Origin: Sporolactobacillus kofuensis
GTDB lineage: Bacteria > Bacillota > Bacilli > Bacillales > Sporolactobacillaceae
Assembly (NCBI RefSeq): GCF_024125425.1
Contig: NZ_JAMXWN010000009.1
Coordinates: forward strand, 1 to 64,000
Reading direction: 5' to 3'
Length of the DNA: 64,000 nucleotides
The notes under the pieces are model-generated. The model was not told the origin of the DNA. It worked only from the letters and a program-made list of their open reading frames with translations, and ran no database searches. Positions 28,373 through 36,957 of this stretch are shown piece by piece. A program made the position numbers and the translations under genes. Each line of letters starts with the position of its first letter. The first letter of the stretch is position 1.

Positions 28373-28579
28373 TCAACTTGTCATTCGAATAAATGAAAAG
28401 AGAATAAAGAGGAAATAGGGAATGCCTAGGAATAGAATTGCGCGATACATGATCTTTGTGATCCATTCGAAGCATTCTTCCGCAGTTAAGTGTTCAATTT
28501 TGTCACTCATTTGCCGCACTTTTTCTTCGAGACGTATTTGTTTTTTTGACGATAGAAATGTTGCGTTTCCTTTTTCCAT
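28373..28579 (-). CDS. Small tail-anchored membrane protein
   Basis: About 68 aa: a charged helical N-terminal part (KKQIRLEEKVRQMSDKIEHL) and one C-terminal membrane segment (about residues 42-62), giving a tail-anchored layout. The second ATG (28579) has GGGAGG eight bases upstream; the first (28585) is too close. The stop is two bases from the convergent yppE stop. Family not recognised. Confidence 0.6.
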   Translation of the reverse strand: MEKGNATFLSSKKQIRLEEKVRQMSDKIEHLTAEECFEWITKIMYRAILFLGIPYFLFILFSFIRMTS

Positions 28580-28671
28580 ATTCATTTCCTCCCGTTTGAT
28601 TACTTTCTATCAGACTATATGGCTTGTCTCATAGAAATATGATCATTTTGAGAGACCGGAGGAGATATTTT

Positions 28672-29256
28672 TCAATGTCTATGGAGCATTTGCATTATTT
28701 CATCGATACTTTTCCCGGAAAATGTTTGAAAACGTTCATCGAGCGCAATCGTTTTTCCTGATACTACCGGATAAACACTGCTAAAACCACCACTTAAACG
28801 AACATACTGCGTAGCATTGAGTCGTTTAAGAAATAATAGGTAATCCCCATCGGCAAGTGGCCCTGTATACAAATTATTAAGGGGATCCTTGGGATCGGGT
28901 AAAGGCTCAACGCCTGTCGTAAGCAAAACACTTGGTGAAGGCGGTTCGCCCACAATCACGCGGCGGATCTGGAGTATCTGAGAGGCATTGACGAGTTTCG
29001 CACCGGATGGAAGCTCCTGACCGATCTCCCATTTGTTAATATGCTCACCGATATGTGCAAAGACGATGAGATCGGAATTCTTAATTAATTGTGTGCGATC
29101 AACTGGGCGCTCAGACATAATGATCTTGTTTAGAATGATGGGCTGAGCATCAACGTGTATGTAAGGAAGAATCATATACAAAATAAGGAAAATTAAAAAA
29201 AACCAAATACCAAGAAATGTCTTGTGTATCATAAATTCGCCAACTTTTTTTGTCAT
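28672..29256 (-). CDS. Membrane-anchored extracytoplasmic protein, unknown
   Basis: From ATG 29256 the product is 194 aa with a basic start, one membrane segment (about residues 12-32) and an extracytoplasmic domain of about 155 residues that includes SDLIVFAHIGEH, QILQIRRVIVGEPP and DGDYLLFLKRL. This pattern resembles secreted Bacillus proteins whose function is unknown to me. No start has a good ribosome binding site; the frame is open to a TTG at 29337. It runs divergently from the TPP riboswitch and thiamine transporter. Confidence 0.6.
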   Translation of the reverse strand: MTKKVGEFMIHKTFLGIWFFLIFLILYMILPYIHVDAQPIILNKIIMSERPVDRTQLIKNSDLIVFAHIGEHINKWEIGQELPSGAKLVNASQILQIRRVIVGEPPSPSVLLTTGVEPLPDPKDPLNNLYTGPLADGDYLLFLKRLNATQYVRLSGGFSSVYPVVSGKTIALDERFQTFSGKSIDEIMQMLHRH

Positions 29257-29384
29257 AGGATAGCGCAATGTAAAAACTTTTATTCCTAATAAATAGGTTG
29301 TTTTAAGGTTAGATTCATGGTCATTTGACTTGCTCAATAATTATGAATGTAGTATCGTTTAATGTGTTAATTGAATAAGGAATG

Positions 29385-29465
29385 TCCACTAGGGGTGCGC
29401 AAGCTGAGAGGGAATAATCCCGACCCTTAGACCTGATCTGGATAATACCAGCGTAGGAAAGTGGT
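29385..29465 (+). ncRNA. TPP riboswitch (THI element)
   Basis: The conserved THI-box pieces are present in order: ACTAGGGGTGC (29388-29398), GCTGAGAG (29403-29410), AATCCCGACCCTT, ACCTGATCTGGATAATACC and AGCGTAGGAAAGTGG. The P1 stem pairs CCAC (29386-29389) with GTGG (29461-29464). A possible TTGACT -35 lies at 29325. The element binds thiamine pyrophosphate and should shut off the ykoEDC genes when TPP is high. Confidence 0.96.
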
Positions 29466-29481
29466 TAATGTAACGAGATTC

Positions 29482-29517
29482 ACCGCTTTCTTGCCAAAAC
29501 AAGAAAGCGGTTTTTTG
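29482..29517 (+). terminator. Riboswitch-controlled intrinsic terminator
   Basis: An 11-bp perfect stem (29483-29493 with 29500-29510) followed by six T residues lies 18 bases after the TPP aptamer and 73 bases before ykoE. It is the expression platform, acting at the level of transcription. Confidence 0.9.
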
Positions 29518-29589
29518 TTTAATTACACGACTGGCTATATCCGATCATTTTGGATAATTGTTCACAACAAAAGAATAGGGGGAATTGAA

Positions 29590-30183
29590 ATGAATGAACG
29601 CAAGAAAAGTTTGAAACTGAATCTGACCGATATTTTGGTCACGATTGTGATTGCACTCGTATTTGGTTTAGTTTTTCGTCTCATGGGACCGGTATACGAC
29701 TTGGTCCAACCGCTTGGTCTACATCTTGACGCATTACTCTATGGTATTTGGTTCATTGCGGCACCATTTGCGGCACTTTTGATCCAAAAACCTGGTGTGG
29801 CATTTCTGGCTGAAACAGCGGCAGCACTTGCGGAAATGCTCTTTGCAGGCAGCGGCGGCGTTATTAATCTTTATTATGGTGTTGCTCAAGGCTTATTATC
29901 CGAAGGGATATTCGCTGCATGGCGCTATAAACGATTTTCACTCGGTGTTGCTTCTTTATCTGCTTTTGCAGCAATGGTCGCTTCAATTGCGATTGACGCC
30001 GTATACAGCTATTTACCGTTACTTGCCGGCTGGAATTTAACACTCTATCTTGTCTTCCGGGTACTTGGTGCAATTCTTTTATCCGGTCTACTCCCATTCG
30101 TTCTGGTGAAGAGCCTGGAAAAAACAGGAGTGACCCAATCGTTACGGCCAGTAACTAAGGAAGACTACGATGTGCTTAAATAA
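29590..30183 (+). CDS. ykoE: ECF thiamine/HMP transporter substrate-binding S component
   Basis: A 197-aa membrane protein with about five to six hydrophobic segments matching the YkoE family, the S component of the thiamine or hydroxymethylpyrimidine transporter. GPVYDLVQPLG, LDALLYGIWFIAAP and LFAGSGGVINLYYGVAQGL are typical blocks. ATG at 29590 has AGGGGG seven bases upstream; upstream codons in the same frame belong to the riboswitch leader. It overlaps ykoD by 14 bases. The TPP riboswitch fixes the substrate class. B. subtilis ykoF (a thiamine-binding protein) is not present beside it. Confidence 0.92.
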   Translation: MNERKKSLKLNLTDILVTIVIALVFGLVFRLMGPVYDLVQPLGLHLDALLYGIWFIAAPFAALLIQKPGVAFLAETAAALAEMLFAGSGGVINLYYGVAQGLLSEGIFAAWRYKRFSLGVASLSAFAAMVASIAIDAVYSYLPLLAGWNLTLYLVFRVLGAILLSGLLPFVLVKSLEKTGVTQSLRPVTKEDYDVLK

Positions 30184-31639
30184 TCAGAAACAGTGGGGAG
30201 TCACGAATCTTCGACTTGCTTTTCCTAAGCAGGATAAGATGCTTTTTAAGGACCTAAATTTTCGCTATGAAAAAGGCGAAAAAATTCTAATGCTTGGCCC
30301 GTCCGGTTGTGGAAAATCAACACTTCTTCAAGTACTCTCAGGACTGATCCCAAGTAGTATTACCTACCCGATGCGTGCGGAGAATCAAAGTATTCCGAAG
30401 AGCTGTGGCTTTATTTTTCAGGACCCGGATACACAGTTTTGCATGCCCTATATCGATGAAGAAATTGCTTTTGTACTTGAGAACCGTAAGATTCAGCGTG
30501 ATGAAATGCCTCGATTGATCCAATATTATTTAGACCAAGTGGGACTTCAACTGCAGAATACTCACCAATTGATTCGTAAGCTGTCAGGAGGGATGAAGCA
30601 ACGTCTCGCTATTGCCAGCATTCTCGCATTGGAACCAGAAGTTCTGTTTCTTGATGAACCAACGGCATTACTCGATCCGGAAGGCACCGAAAAGCTTTGG
30701 CAAACTGTACGCCAAATTGGCAAAGAACGCACACTGGTCATTGTTGAACACAAGATTGATCATGTTCTTGATTTTATTGATCGGGTAGTCCTATTCAATG
30801 AGAAAGGTGAAATCTTTGCTGATGGACCAAAGAAAGAAACGCTCGAACGATTTCAAGACAAACTTGATGAATACGGGATCTGGCATCCTGGAATATGGGC
30901 AACTTATGAAAAACAGCAAACAAGCGTTCAACTGGTATCGGAAAAACCGATACTTATACTTGATCACTTTAAAGTCATGCGTCAAAAGAAAATTAAGTTT
31001 CAAACCGAGCGCATGACCATTTACCGTGGCGATTGGGTCGCTGTCATCGGTGAAAATGGAGCAGGGAAGAGTACACTGATTGAAGGCATCATGCAATTGT
31101 TGAAAACAAAAGGCAAAATAAACTGGTCCTTTACTCATTCGGAAGCGCACACTCAATTCGTTTTTCAAAATCCCGAATATCAATTTGTTACGGATTCCGT
31201 TCGAGATGAACTCGGGTTTAGTCTAAAATTGAATAAAATAAATGATGAAGAAATCAAAAGACGTGTGGATGAAGCATTAAGCCGCTTTGCATTGATCGAT
31301 CAGCAGCATCAACATCCCTTTCAATTATCGATCGGACAAAAAAGACGGCTCAGTGTCGCTTCTGCGTTGATCTCACATCCGGATGTTCTGATCCTTGATG
31401 AACCAACATTTGGACAGGATGCACGAAATACATTTGCTTTGCTTGACCTATTTCAGCAATTAAGACAGAACGGAACAACGCTTATTATGGTGACGCATGA
31501 AATGGAAATCGTACGGCGCTTTGCAACGCGAATCATTACTATTAAAGATGGGCGGGTCATCGAAAATGATGCTACAAGTGGAATGAGGGTGAAGAGCAGT
31601 GGAGACCACTTGGATCAGAACGAACAAATTATTTTTTAA
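30170..31639 (+). CDS. ykoD: ECF transporter double ATPase subunit
   Basis: A 489-aa protein with two fused ABC ATPase domains that energises thiamine uptake at the cytoplasmic membrane face. Domain 1 has Walker A GPSGCGKST (about residue 45), signature LSGGMKQRL (about 140) and Walker B VLFLDEPTALLD (about 160). Domain 2 has GENGAGKST (about 295), LSIGQKRRL (signature with Ile in place of Gly, about 387) and VLILDEPTFGQD (about 407). AAGGA lies eight bases before the ATG, which is inside ykoE; the 3' end overlaps ykoC by 41 bases. Confidence 0.94.
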   Translation: MCLNNQKQWGVTNLRLAFPKQDKMLFKDLNFRYEKGEKILMLGPSGCGKSTLLQVLSGLIPSSITYPMRAENQSIPKSCGFIFQDPDTQFCMPYIDEEIAFVLENRKIQRDEMPRLIQYYLDQVGLQLQNTHQLIRKLSGGMKQRLAIASILALEPEVLFLDEPTALLDPEGTEKLWQTVRQIGKERTLVIVEHKIDHVLDFIDRVVLFNEKGEIFADGPKKETLERFQDKLDEYGIWHPGIWATYEKQQTSVQLVSEKPILILDHFKVMRQKKIKFQTERMTIYRGDWVAVIGENGAGKSTLIEGIMQLLKTKGKINWSFTHSEAHTQFVFQNPEYQFVTDSVRDELGFSLKLNKINDEEIKRRVDEALSRFALIDQQHQHPFQLSIGQKRRLSVASALISHPDVLILDEPTFGQDARNTFALLDLFQQLRQNGTTLIMVTHEMEIVRRFATRIITIKDGRVIENDATSGMRVKSSGDHLDQNEQIIF

Positions 31640-32399
31640 AATAAATCCCAGTCTTAAATTTGTCATGATTTCTTCTTTATTTCTCGTTTATCTATTTGTC
31701 CATAATTTGAATACGATGATCTGGGCTTCGCTATTCTTTCTCATTCTTTATTCCAGTGTGACCGGGCTTTCAGGAAAATGGTCATTTGGATTTGTACTCT
31801 TTACATTAGTCGTTTCTTTATTCAGTGCTTCGGCAATGATCCTTTTTGGTAAAGGAAGTCATGTTCTTTATCATCAATACCTCATTATGATTACACAAGA
31901 AAGTCTGGCGAGAGGAATTTTGCTTGGCTTGCGCACGTTTACGTTTAGCTTAGTTGGTATGCTGTTTGCGACAACAACGTTGCCCGTGCCCTTTTTTTAT
32001 TCACTGATGCAGCAGTTAAAGGTTCCTGTTCGTTTTGCTTATGGGTGTCTGGCGGCATTCCGCATGATACCGATGATGGCTGAGGAACTCACGCATATTC
32101 GTCAGGCGATGATCGTTCGTGGTATGACGAAACAAAAGGGTATCAAAGCCTATTACGCGCGCCTGAACCATTATTTGCTCACAATGCTTGCCCAATCAAT
32201 TCGACGTGCTCAAAGAACGGCCATTGCCATGGAAGCAAAACGTTTCTCAATGAAAGAATCACGTACTTTTTATTACCAGATTGGGTGGAGTAGGAATGAT
32301 CTGGTTTTTGTACTCATCATCGTGTGCACTGTTGCCATGAGTTTCCTTTGCGCCAACTCATTTCCCTTAACTCCGTTTACAAATGTGCTTGATCATTGA
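31599..32399 (+). CDS. ykoC: ECF transporter transmembrane T component
   Basis: A 266-aa integral membrane protein (EcfT/CbiQ family) coupling the S component to the ATPases. Hydrophobic segments span about 20-130 and 225-250; the cytoplasmic coupling helices carry the two short family motifs MIVRGM (about 170) and AMEAKRF (about 212). The GTG start has AGGGTG seven bases upstream and lies inside ykoD. With ykoE and ykoD it forms a complete three-gene ECF importer under the TPP riboswitch. Confidence 0.92.
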   Translation: METTWIRTNKLFFKINPSLKFVMISSLFLVYLFVHNLNTMIWASLFFLILYSSVTGLSGKWSFGFVLFTLVVSLFSASAMILFGKGSHVLYHQYLIMITQESLARGILLGLRTFTFSLVGMLFATTTLPVPFFYSLMQQLKVPVRFAYGCLAAFRMIPMMAEELTHIRQAMIVRGMTKQKGIKAYYARLNHYLLTMLAQSIRRAQRTAIAMEAKRFSMKESRTFYYQIGWSRNDLVFVLIIVCTVAMSFLCANSFPLTPFTNVLDH

Positions 32400-32424
32400 C
32401 CAAGCATCGTAAGCAGTGTACTTT
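32396..32424 (+). promoter_or_regulatory. Possible promoter of the YqjQ-like SDR gene
   Basis: TTGACC (32396-32401), a 17-bp spacer and TACTTT (32419-32424) lie about 28 bases before the start codon. The -10 is weak. It would make this gene independent of the riboswitch. Confidence 0.4.
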
Positions 32425-32451
32425 AGAGAAAGATGAATGGAGGCGGGGACA

Positions 32452-33216
32452 ATGACGAAGAAGACTGCATTAATCACTGGAGCAACAAGCGGTATAGGGT
32501 ATCAACTGACCGAACTTCTTGCAGCAAATGGATATGATCTCATTTTGGTTGCGCGAAATGAGGAGAAAATGCTTGAGATTAAAGCAGCATTGCCAGATCA
32601 CTCCGTAATGGTAATAAAGAAAGATTTAAGTGAACAAAGTGCTGCAAAGGATGTTTTTCAATCGGTTGAATCAGCTGGTTTATCTATTGATGTCCTTATT
32701 AACAACGCCGGTTTTGGCTTGATTGGCACTTTTGACACTGTGCCCATAGAGCAGCAAACGCAGATGATTCAGCTAAATGTTCTTGCTTTGACGGAGCTAA
32801 CAGCCTATTTTATGCCACAGTTGAAGCGAAACAAAGGAAGAATACTCAATGTTGCTAGTACCGCTGCGTTCCAACCGGGTCCATTTATGGCTGTCTATTT
32901 TGCAACAAAAGCATTTGTTCTATCCTTATCAGAAGCGCTTGCTGAAGAATTAAAGGGGAGCGGTGTGACGGTGACCACACTATGTCCCGGACCGACATCG
33001 ACCAATTTTGGGGTAGTCGCGCATGCGGAAGATATTAAAATGTTCAGCAAGACGATGGACGCCAATCGTGTGGCAAAGATTGGTTATCAGGCAATGATGA
33101 AAGGGAAGAGCGTGGTGATTTCCGGTGCACTGAACCATGCCGGCGCAATTGCAGCCAAATTATTACCAAGAAGTTGGGGCGCAAAAGCGGTTCGATTCGT
33201 GACGAAGAAAAGTTGA
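32452..33216 (+). CDS. SDR-family oxidoreductase (DltE/YqjQ-like)
   Basis: A 254-aa classical short-chain dehydrogenase. The cofactor motif TGATSGIG (about 9-16), NNAGFG (about 84), catalytic Ser in VASTAA and the YFATK Tyr/Lys pair (about 148-152) are complete, followed by TLCPGPTST. This arrangement is typical of the YqjQ/DltE/DHRS7-like group, whose substrates are mostly unknown. GGAGG lies eight bases before the ATG; the in-frame ATG at 32437 is within that site. It ends at a strong terminator shared with the convergent acyl-CoA ligase gene. Confidence 0.88.
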   Translation: MTKKTALITGATSGIGYQLTELLAANGYDLILVARNEEKMLEIKAALPDHSVMVIKKDLSEQSAAKDVFQSVESAGLSIDVLINNAGFGLIGTFDTVPIEQQTQMIQLNVLALTELTAYFMPQLKRNKGRILNVASTAAFQPGPFMAVYFATKAFVLSLSEALAEELKGSGVTVTTLCPGPTSTNFGVVAHAEDIKMFSKTMDANRVAKIGYQAMMKGKSVVISGALNHAGAIAAKLLPRSWGAKAVRFVTKKS

Positions 33217-33230
33217 CAATTGATCAATAA

Positions 33231-33270
33231 ACAAGCCCGGAAATGATAAATCATTTCCGGGCTTGTTTTC
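33231..33270. terminator. Bidirectional terminator
   Basis: A perfect 16-bp stem (33231-33246 with 33251-33266) with a 4-nt loop, followed by TTTTCT on plus; it separates two convergent genes. Confidence 0.85.
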
Positions 33271-33277
33271 TATTTGC

Positions 33278-34870
33278 TTATGAATGACGTTCACTTGCGC
33301 GACGCTTCTCTAATTCACGTAACTTAGCACGCATAATTTTTCCTGAGACCGTCTTCGGAAGATCCGACACAAATTCAATCGCTCTTGGGTATTTGTACGG
33401 AGCTGTTTGATTCTTCACAAATTTTTGAAGCTCTGGAATTCGTGATTCATCCGGTGCATAACCGTCTTTTAAGATGACAAAGGCTTTAACAATATTGCCG
33501 CGAATCGGATCAGGGCTTGCAACAACAGCGCAATCCTTTACTGATTCATGCTTAAGTAGTGCATCTTCAACTTCTGCTGGTCCAATGGTATAACCCGAAC
33601 TGATGATGACATCATCCCGGCGACCTTGGAACCAGAAGTAGTTATCCTGATCATGTGATGCACGGTCGCCTGTCAAAAAATAGTTACCAATCACAGCTGC
33701 TTGATAACGATCCGGCTGCTCGTAATACGTCTTGAATAATGCAGGAAAGTCGCGGCGTACGGCGATATTTCCAACCACACCATCCGGGACTTCGTTTCCA
33801 TCTTCGTCAATAATCGTGATAAATTCATCAAGGATCGGTTGCCCCATTGAACCGATGCGAATAGCGTGACCCACCAATGTTCCAACTAGTAGTGTACTTT
33901 CTGTTTGTCCATAACCGTCTTTAAGCTGGATATCGAATGTTTGCTTAAAAATGTCAATAACACCTCGGTTTAGCGCTTCGCCCGCGGAACATGCATTACG
34001 AAGGTTGGAGAGATCAAATTTTTCCAGGTGATCCACCTTAGACATCAGTCGATATTCCGTTGGCGTACAGCACAACACATTGACTTTATAATCTTGAAGC
34101 AACTGCAATTGCTTCTCAGGGCGGAAGCGTCCGTCGTATGCCAAACCGGTCACGCCTTTTCCAAGCACAGAAAGGAATGGACTCCAAATCCATTTTTGCC
34201 ATCCAGGAGCAGCTGTAGCCCAAAAAATGTCTCCTTCTTGTATATCAAGCCAACGTTGAGGTGCGATACGAAGGTGCGCATAGGCCCAAGCATGCGTATG
34301 TACCACACCTTTAGGCGCTCCTGAAGTTCCTGATGTGTATGTCAAAAACGCCATATCATCTTTATCTGTGTCAACGGTGGTATAAGAATTGGAAGCTTCA
34401 CTCATGATCTGATCCATGGATAGCCAACCATCAGTTTCACCAGCAACGGAAATCTTGTGCTGCAGGGAGGGCATGTTTTCCTCAATGTGATCGACTTGTT
34501 CGGTATAGTCGTGGAAAGTAATGATCGCTTTCGCCTTTCCTTGATTAATTCGATAACTAATGTCACCCGGTCGCAGCATCTCAGAACCCGGGATTACAGC
34601 AATTCCTGCCCGAAGTGCGCCAAGATAGATAACGTAGGCATCAACGATTCTTGGCACGATCGTCATGACAACGTCACCTTTCTTAATCCCCAAATTGTTC
34701 AGGACATTAGCAAAACGTTTTCCTTTTTCAATCAGTTCATGGTAAGTGAAGCTTCGTTTATCACCATTTTCATTCTCCCAGAATAATGCAACTCGGTCGG
34801 AATCAAAACGATCAATTTCATTTGTTAGATTGTACTTCTGTGGTGCAATAAGCTCTGTAAGTTCCATAGG
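33278..34870 (-). CDS. Acyl-CoA ligase (AMP-forming), YtcI-like
   Basis: A 530-aa adenylate-forming enzyme of the acetyl/medium-chain acyl-CoA synthetase group. Motifs in order: YTSGTSGAPKG (ATP-binding P-loop-like, about 162-172), GYGQTES (about 324), YFLTGD (about 403), GRRDDVIISSGYTIGP (hinge, about 420) and PKTVSGKIMR with the catalytic Lys (about 512). It activates a carboxylic acid to its CoA thioester; chain length cannot be read from the sequence. ATG at 34870 fits the family start although GGGGAG is 13 bases upstream. The frame is open to a TTG at 34888. Confidence 0.9.
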   Translation of the reverse strand, partial: PMELTELIAPQKYNLTNEIDRFDSDRVALFWENENGDKRSFTYHELIEKGKRFANVLNNLGIKKGDVVMTIVPRIVDAYVIYLGALRAGIAVIPGSEMLRPGDISYRINQGKAKAIITFHDYTEQVDHIEENMPSLQHKISVAGETDGWLSMDQIMSEASNSYTTVDTDKDDMAFLTYTSGTSGAPKGVVHTHAWAYAHLRIAPQRWLDIQEGDIFWATAAPGWQKWIWSPFLSVLGKGVTGLAYDGRFRPEKQLQLLQDYKVNVLCCTPTEYRLMSKVDHLEKFDLSNLRNACSAGEALNRGVIDIFKQTFDIQLKDGYGQTESTLLVGTLVGHAIRIGSMGQPILDEFITIIDEDGNEVPDGVVGNIAVRRDFPALFKTYYEQPDRYQAAVIGNYFLTGDRASHDQDNYFWFQGRRDDVIISSGYTIGPAEVEDALLKHESVKDCAVVASPDPIRGNIVKAFVILKDGYAPDESRIPELQKFVKNQTAPYKYPRAIEFVSDLPKTVSGKIMRAKLRELEKRRASERHS

Positions 34871-34966
34871 TTGTGTTCCACTCCCCAAAAGATTATCAGT
34901 ATTTTTAAAGTAAGCAACAGTGACTATAAGTTAATATTAATACCTGGTGCTAAATATTACAACTAT

Positions 34967-36055
34967 TTATTTAGTTTGTTTGATGATTTGAGCAAGCGCT
35001 TCGCCAAATGCTTGAGAACTTCGCGTTATTTCAGCCAAAGTATTATCAACGCCTCCAATTTCAACGAGAATTGCGTTTTTTGAAATGTCTTGATTATATA
35101 TGCCATTTCCTTCAAGTTTTGTTTTACCAACAATGCCACGAACAAGGTCCGGATAGTTCTTATCGAGTTGATTTTTCACTTTTTTAGCGAAGAATAGGTT
35201 TGCGGAATAATTTGGATTCGCTTCCCCGATAATGATGCTAATCCGCGCATAGGACGACGTGCCAATCTCCATTGTCGTGTTGTTTCTTCCTGAAGAATCA
35301 CGGTGAATATCGATTAAATAACTGAGTGTTGGGTTTTTCTTCAACGCGTCCAGCACAACAAGCCTCGATTTCTGATAGGCTTCATTGTATCCCCAGCCTT
35401 GCTTAATTCGATGAACATAACCGACTCCATCTTTGTTAAGTGTTTGCCCGACAATCTCTCCGTCTTTAATGACCCCTTTTTGAAGATCAGTATAAGTAGA
35501 GTCCTTACCGTCATTCATAGGTTTATAGGCTTCCCATGGGTGCGTATGGTAGATTAACACACGTTTCTTCAATTTTTGCGAAGATTGGTCTTTCGTGTTC
35601 TCTTCAGGTGTCTGTTTTTTAGGCGTTTCAATATGAATTTCTGGGGATGGTGGATTGTCTTGTGGTAAATTTGTATAATTCAATCCCTTACCAGCGATGA
35701 AAATTTTTGTGTTATAGATTGTAAAGCCTGGTAATTCAGATCCAAATAGACTGCGAATATCATCAAAATGCAACTCAGTCATCGCTTCAAATATAAGATG
35801 GTTCATCGTCTTTGGTCGCTCTTGCTTCTTAATCGCATAATTGAAGAGCACATTTTCGTTTCCAAATGTTTCTATTAAGAGAGTTTTCGCCGGCCAATTT
35901 GCTTTTTGAAGCACATCCTGAATAGAACTGATCTTAACCTGACTTAATGAAATCAGAATAGCCAGTCCATAGATGAGAATCAGGACAATGAGATATTTTA
36001 AGATAAGGGGAGTCGTTGATTTGTGTGTGAATTTTGGTGGAGTGATTTTCCGCAA
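34967..36055 (-). CDS. spoIIP: Stage II sporulation protein P family
   Basis: A 362-aa SpoIIP-family protein. SpoIIP is a membrane-anchored amidase/endopeptidase that, with SpoIID and SpoIIM, degrades septal peptidoglycan during engulfment. One membrane segment (about residues 19-40) precedes a linker and the amidase-3-like catalytic domain with zinc-ligand motifs LIYHTHPWEAY (about 168), LIDIHRDSS (about 246) and VEIGGVDNT (about 336). TTG start with AGGAGG eight bases upstream. In B. subtilis spoIIP lies next to gpr; here the neighbour is an acyl-CoA ligase, so this may be a paralogue. It supports an endospore-forming host. Confidence 0.88.
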   Translation of the reverse strand: MRKITPPKFTHKSTTPLILKYLIVLILIYGLAILISLSQVKISSIQDVLQKANWPAKTLLIETFGNENVLFNYAIKKQERPKTMNHLIFEAMTELHFDDIRSLFGSELPGFTIYNTKIFIAGKGLNYTNLPQDNPPSPEIHIETPKKQTPEENTKDQSSQKLKKRVLIYHTHPWEAYKPMNDGKDSTYTDLQKGVIKDGEIVGQTLNKDGVGYVHRIKQGWGYNEAYQKSRLVVLDALKKNPTLSYLIDIHRDSSGRNNTTMEIGTSSYARISIIIGEANPNYSANLFFAKKVKNQLDKNYPDLVRGIVGKTKLEGNGIYNQDISKNAILVEIGGVDNTLAEITRSSQAFGEALAQIIKQTK

Positions 36056-36278
36056 GATTGTCCCTCCTCATTATGTTGCAATGCTGCTCTACTAATCTAT
36101 GAGAGAGAAGGGGAAAGATAGACTTATTTTTTCTATTTCTTCAGATTCTCAGAAACAAACCATTATGTAACTAAACTTTTACTAAAGTTTTACGTAAATT
36201 GTCTTTTTCTCTCATTCGGTTCCCTTAATACTTAAAAAGGCGGTGCATTTGGAAATTTATTTATTCGGAGGGTTGAGT

Positions 36279-36806
36279 ATGAGAAACTTAATTACAGAGA
36301 TAACAGGGTGGCGCCATTTGAAGATAAGCATGAAATTCGCAATCAGTTTATTAATCGTGTTGGGAATGATGCTTATTACTGCCATCATATCGACTTTTAT
36401 GCTTTACCAAACACTTGAGCGGGCAAAGGAGGCAAGTCGGGCAGGTGAACATGCAGCACAGATTACTGAAGTCGGTTCTCTATTTCGCGCAAAAGATGCA
36501 CGCGTCATCGATTATCTTTTAGATCCCGGTGATGCCTCAGTAAAACTCTATTCTCAGGATCAACAGCAGCTAACGCAAGCCGAGAAGCAACTTCAACCTG
36601 CAATGAAGACGGAAGCACAAAAGAAATGGTTTAATCAAATCATGACGGATGATGCTCGAACTTTTAATTTATTCCAAAGTGAATTCGTTCCGGCGGTTCT
36701 GATGAAGCGGGTTGGAACAACGATGAGTACGCTACTTAACGAAGCTCAAGTTCTGGACGATACATCGATTCGATTTGAACAGTTAATCAAACAATTTAAG
36801 CTCTAA
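36279..36806 (+). CDS. Truncated methyl-accepting chemotaxis protein (sensor part only)
   Basis: A 175-aa protein with the N-terminal layout of a chemoreceptor: short cytoplasmic start, one membrane segment (about residues 17-39) and a four-helix-bundle-like sensor region (GSLFRAKDARVIDYLLDPGD, then long amphipathic helices). A full receptor would continue with a second membrane segment, HAMP and the signalling hairpin to about 550-600 aa; none of this is present, and a strong terminator follows within 30 bases. GGAGG lies seven to eight bases before the ATG, so it may still be translated, perhaps as an inactive remnant. Confidence 0.7.
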   Translation: MRNLITEITGWRHLKISMKFAISLLIVLGMMLITAIISTFMLYQTLERAKEASRAGEHAAQITEVGSLFRAKDARVIDYLLDPGDASVKLYSQDQQQLTQAEKQLQPAMKTEAQKKWFNQIMTDDARTFNLFQSEFVPAVLMKRVGTTMSTLLNEAQVLDDTSIRFEQLIKQFKL

Positions 36807-36834
36807 GTACGATGTTAAAGATTATCTTAAAGAT

Positions 36835-36868
36835 AAAAAGACGTTCCTATTTCGGAACGTCTTTTTTT
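36835..36868. terminator. Bidirectional terminator
   Basis: A perfect 13-bp stem (36835-36847 with 36854-36866) with A5 and T7 tracts separates the truncated receptor gene from the convergent pepF. Confidence 0.85.
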
Positions 36869-36957
36869 CAAAGCATGAATTTGACAGTCAAACAATTGCA
36901 GATGTAAATATCTGGAACTTCTAATATTCCGCAGACTTTTTATGACACTCTCGTTAT

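Noticed and set aside
28422-28634. Plus-strand 70-aa ORF opposite the small tail-anchored protein
   Set aside because: The minus-strand ORF has a well-spaced ribosome binding site and sensible membrane topology; the plus-strand one has neither.
29461-29589. N-terminal extension of ykoE through the riboswitch terminator
   Set aside because: The open frame includes the TPP aptamer end and terminator hairpin; the ATG at 29590 has its own strong ribosome binding site.
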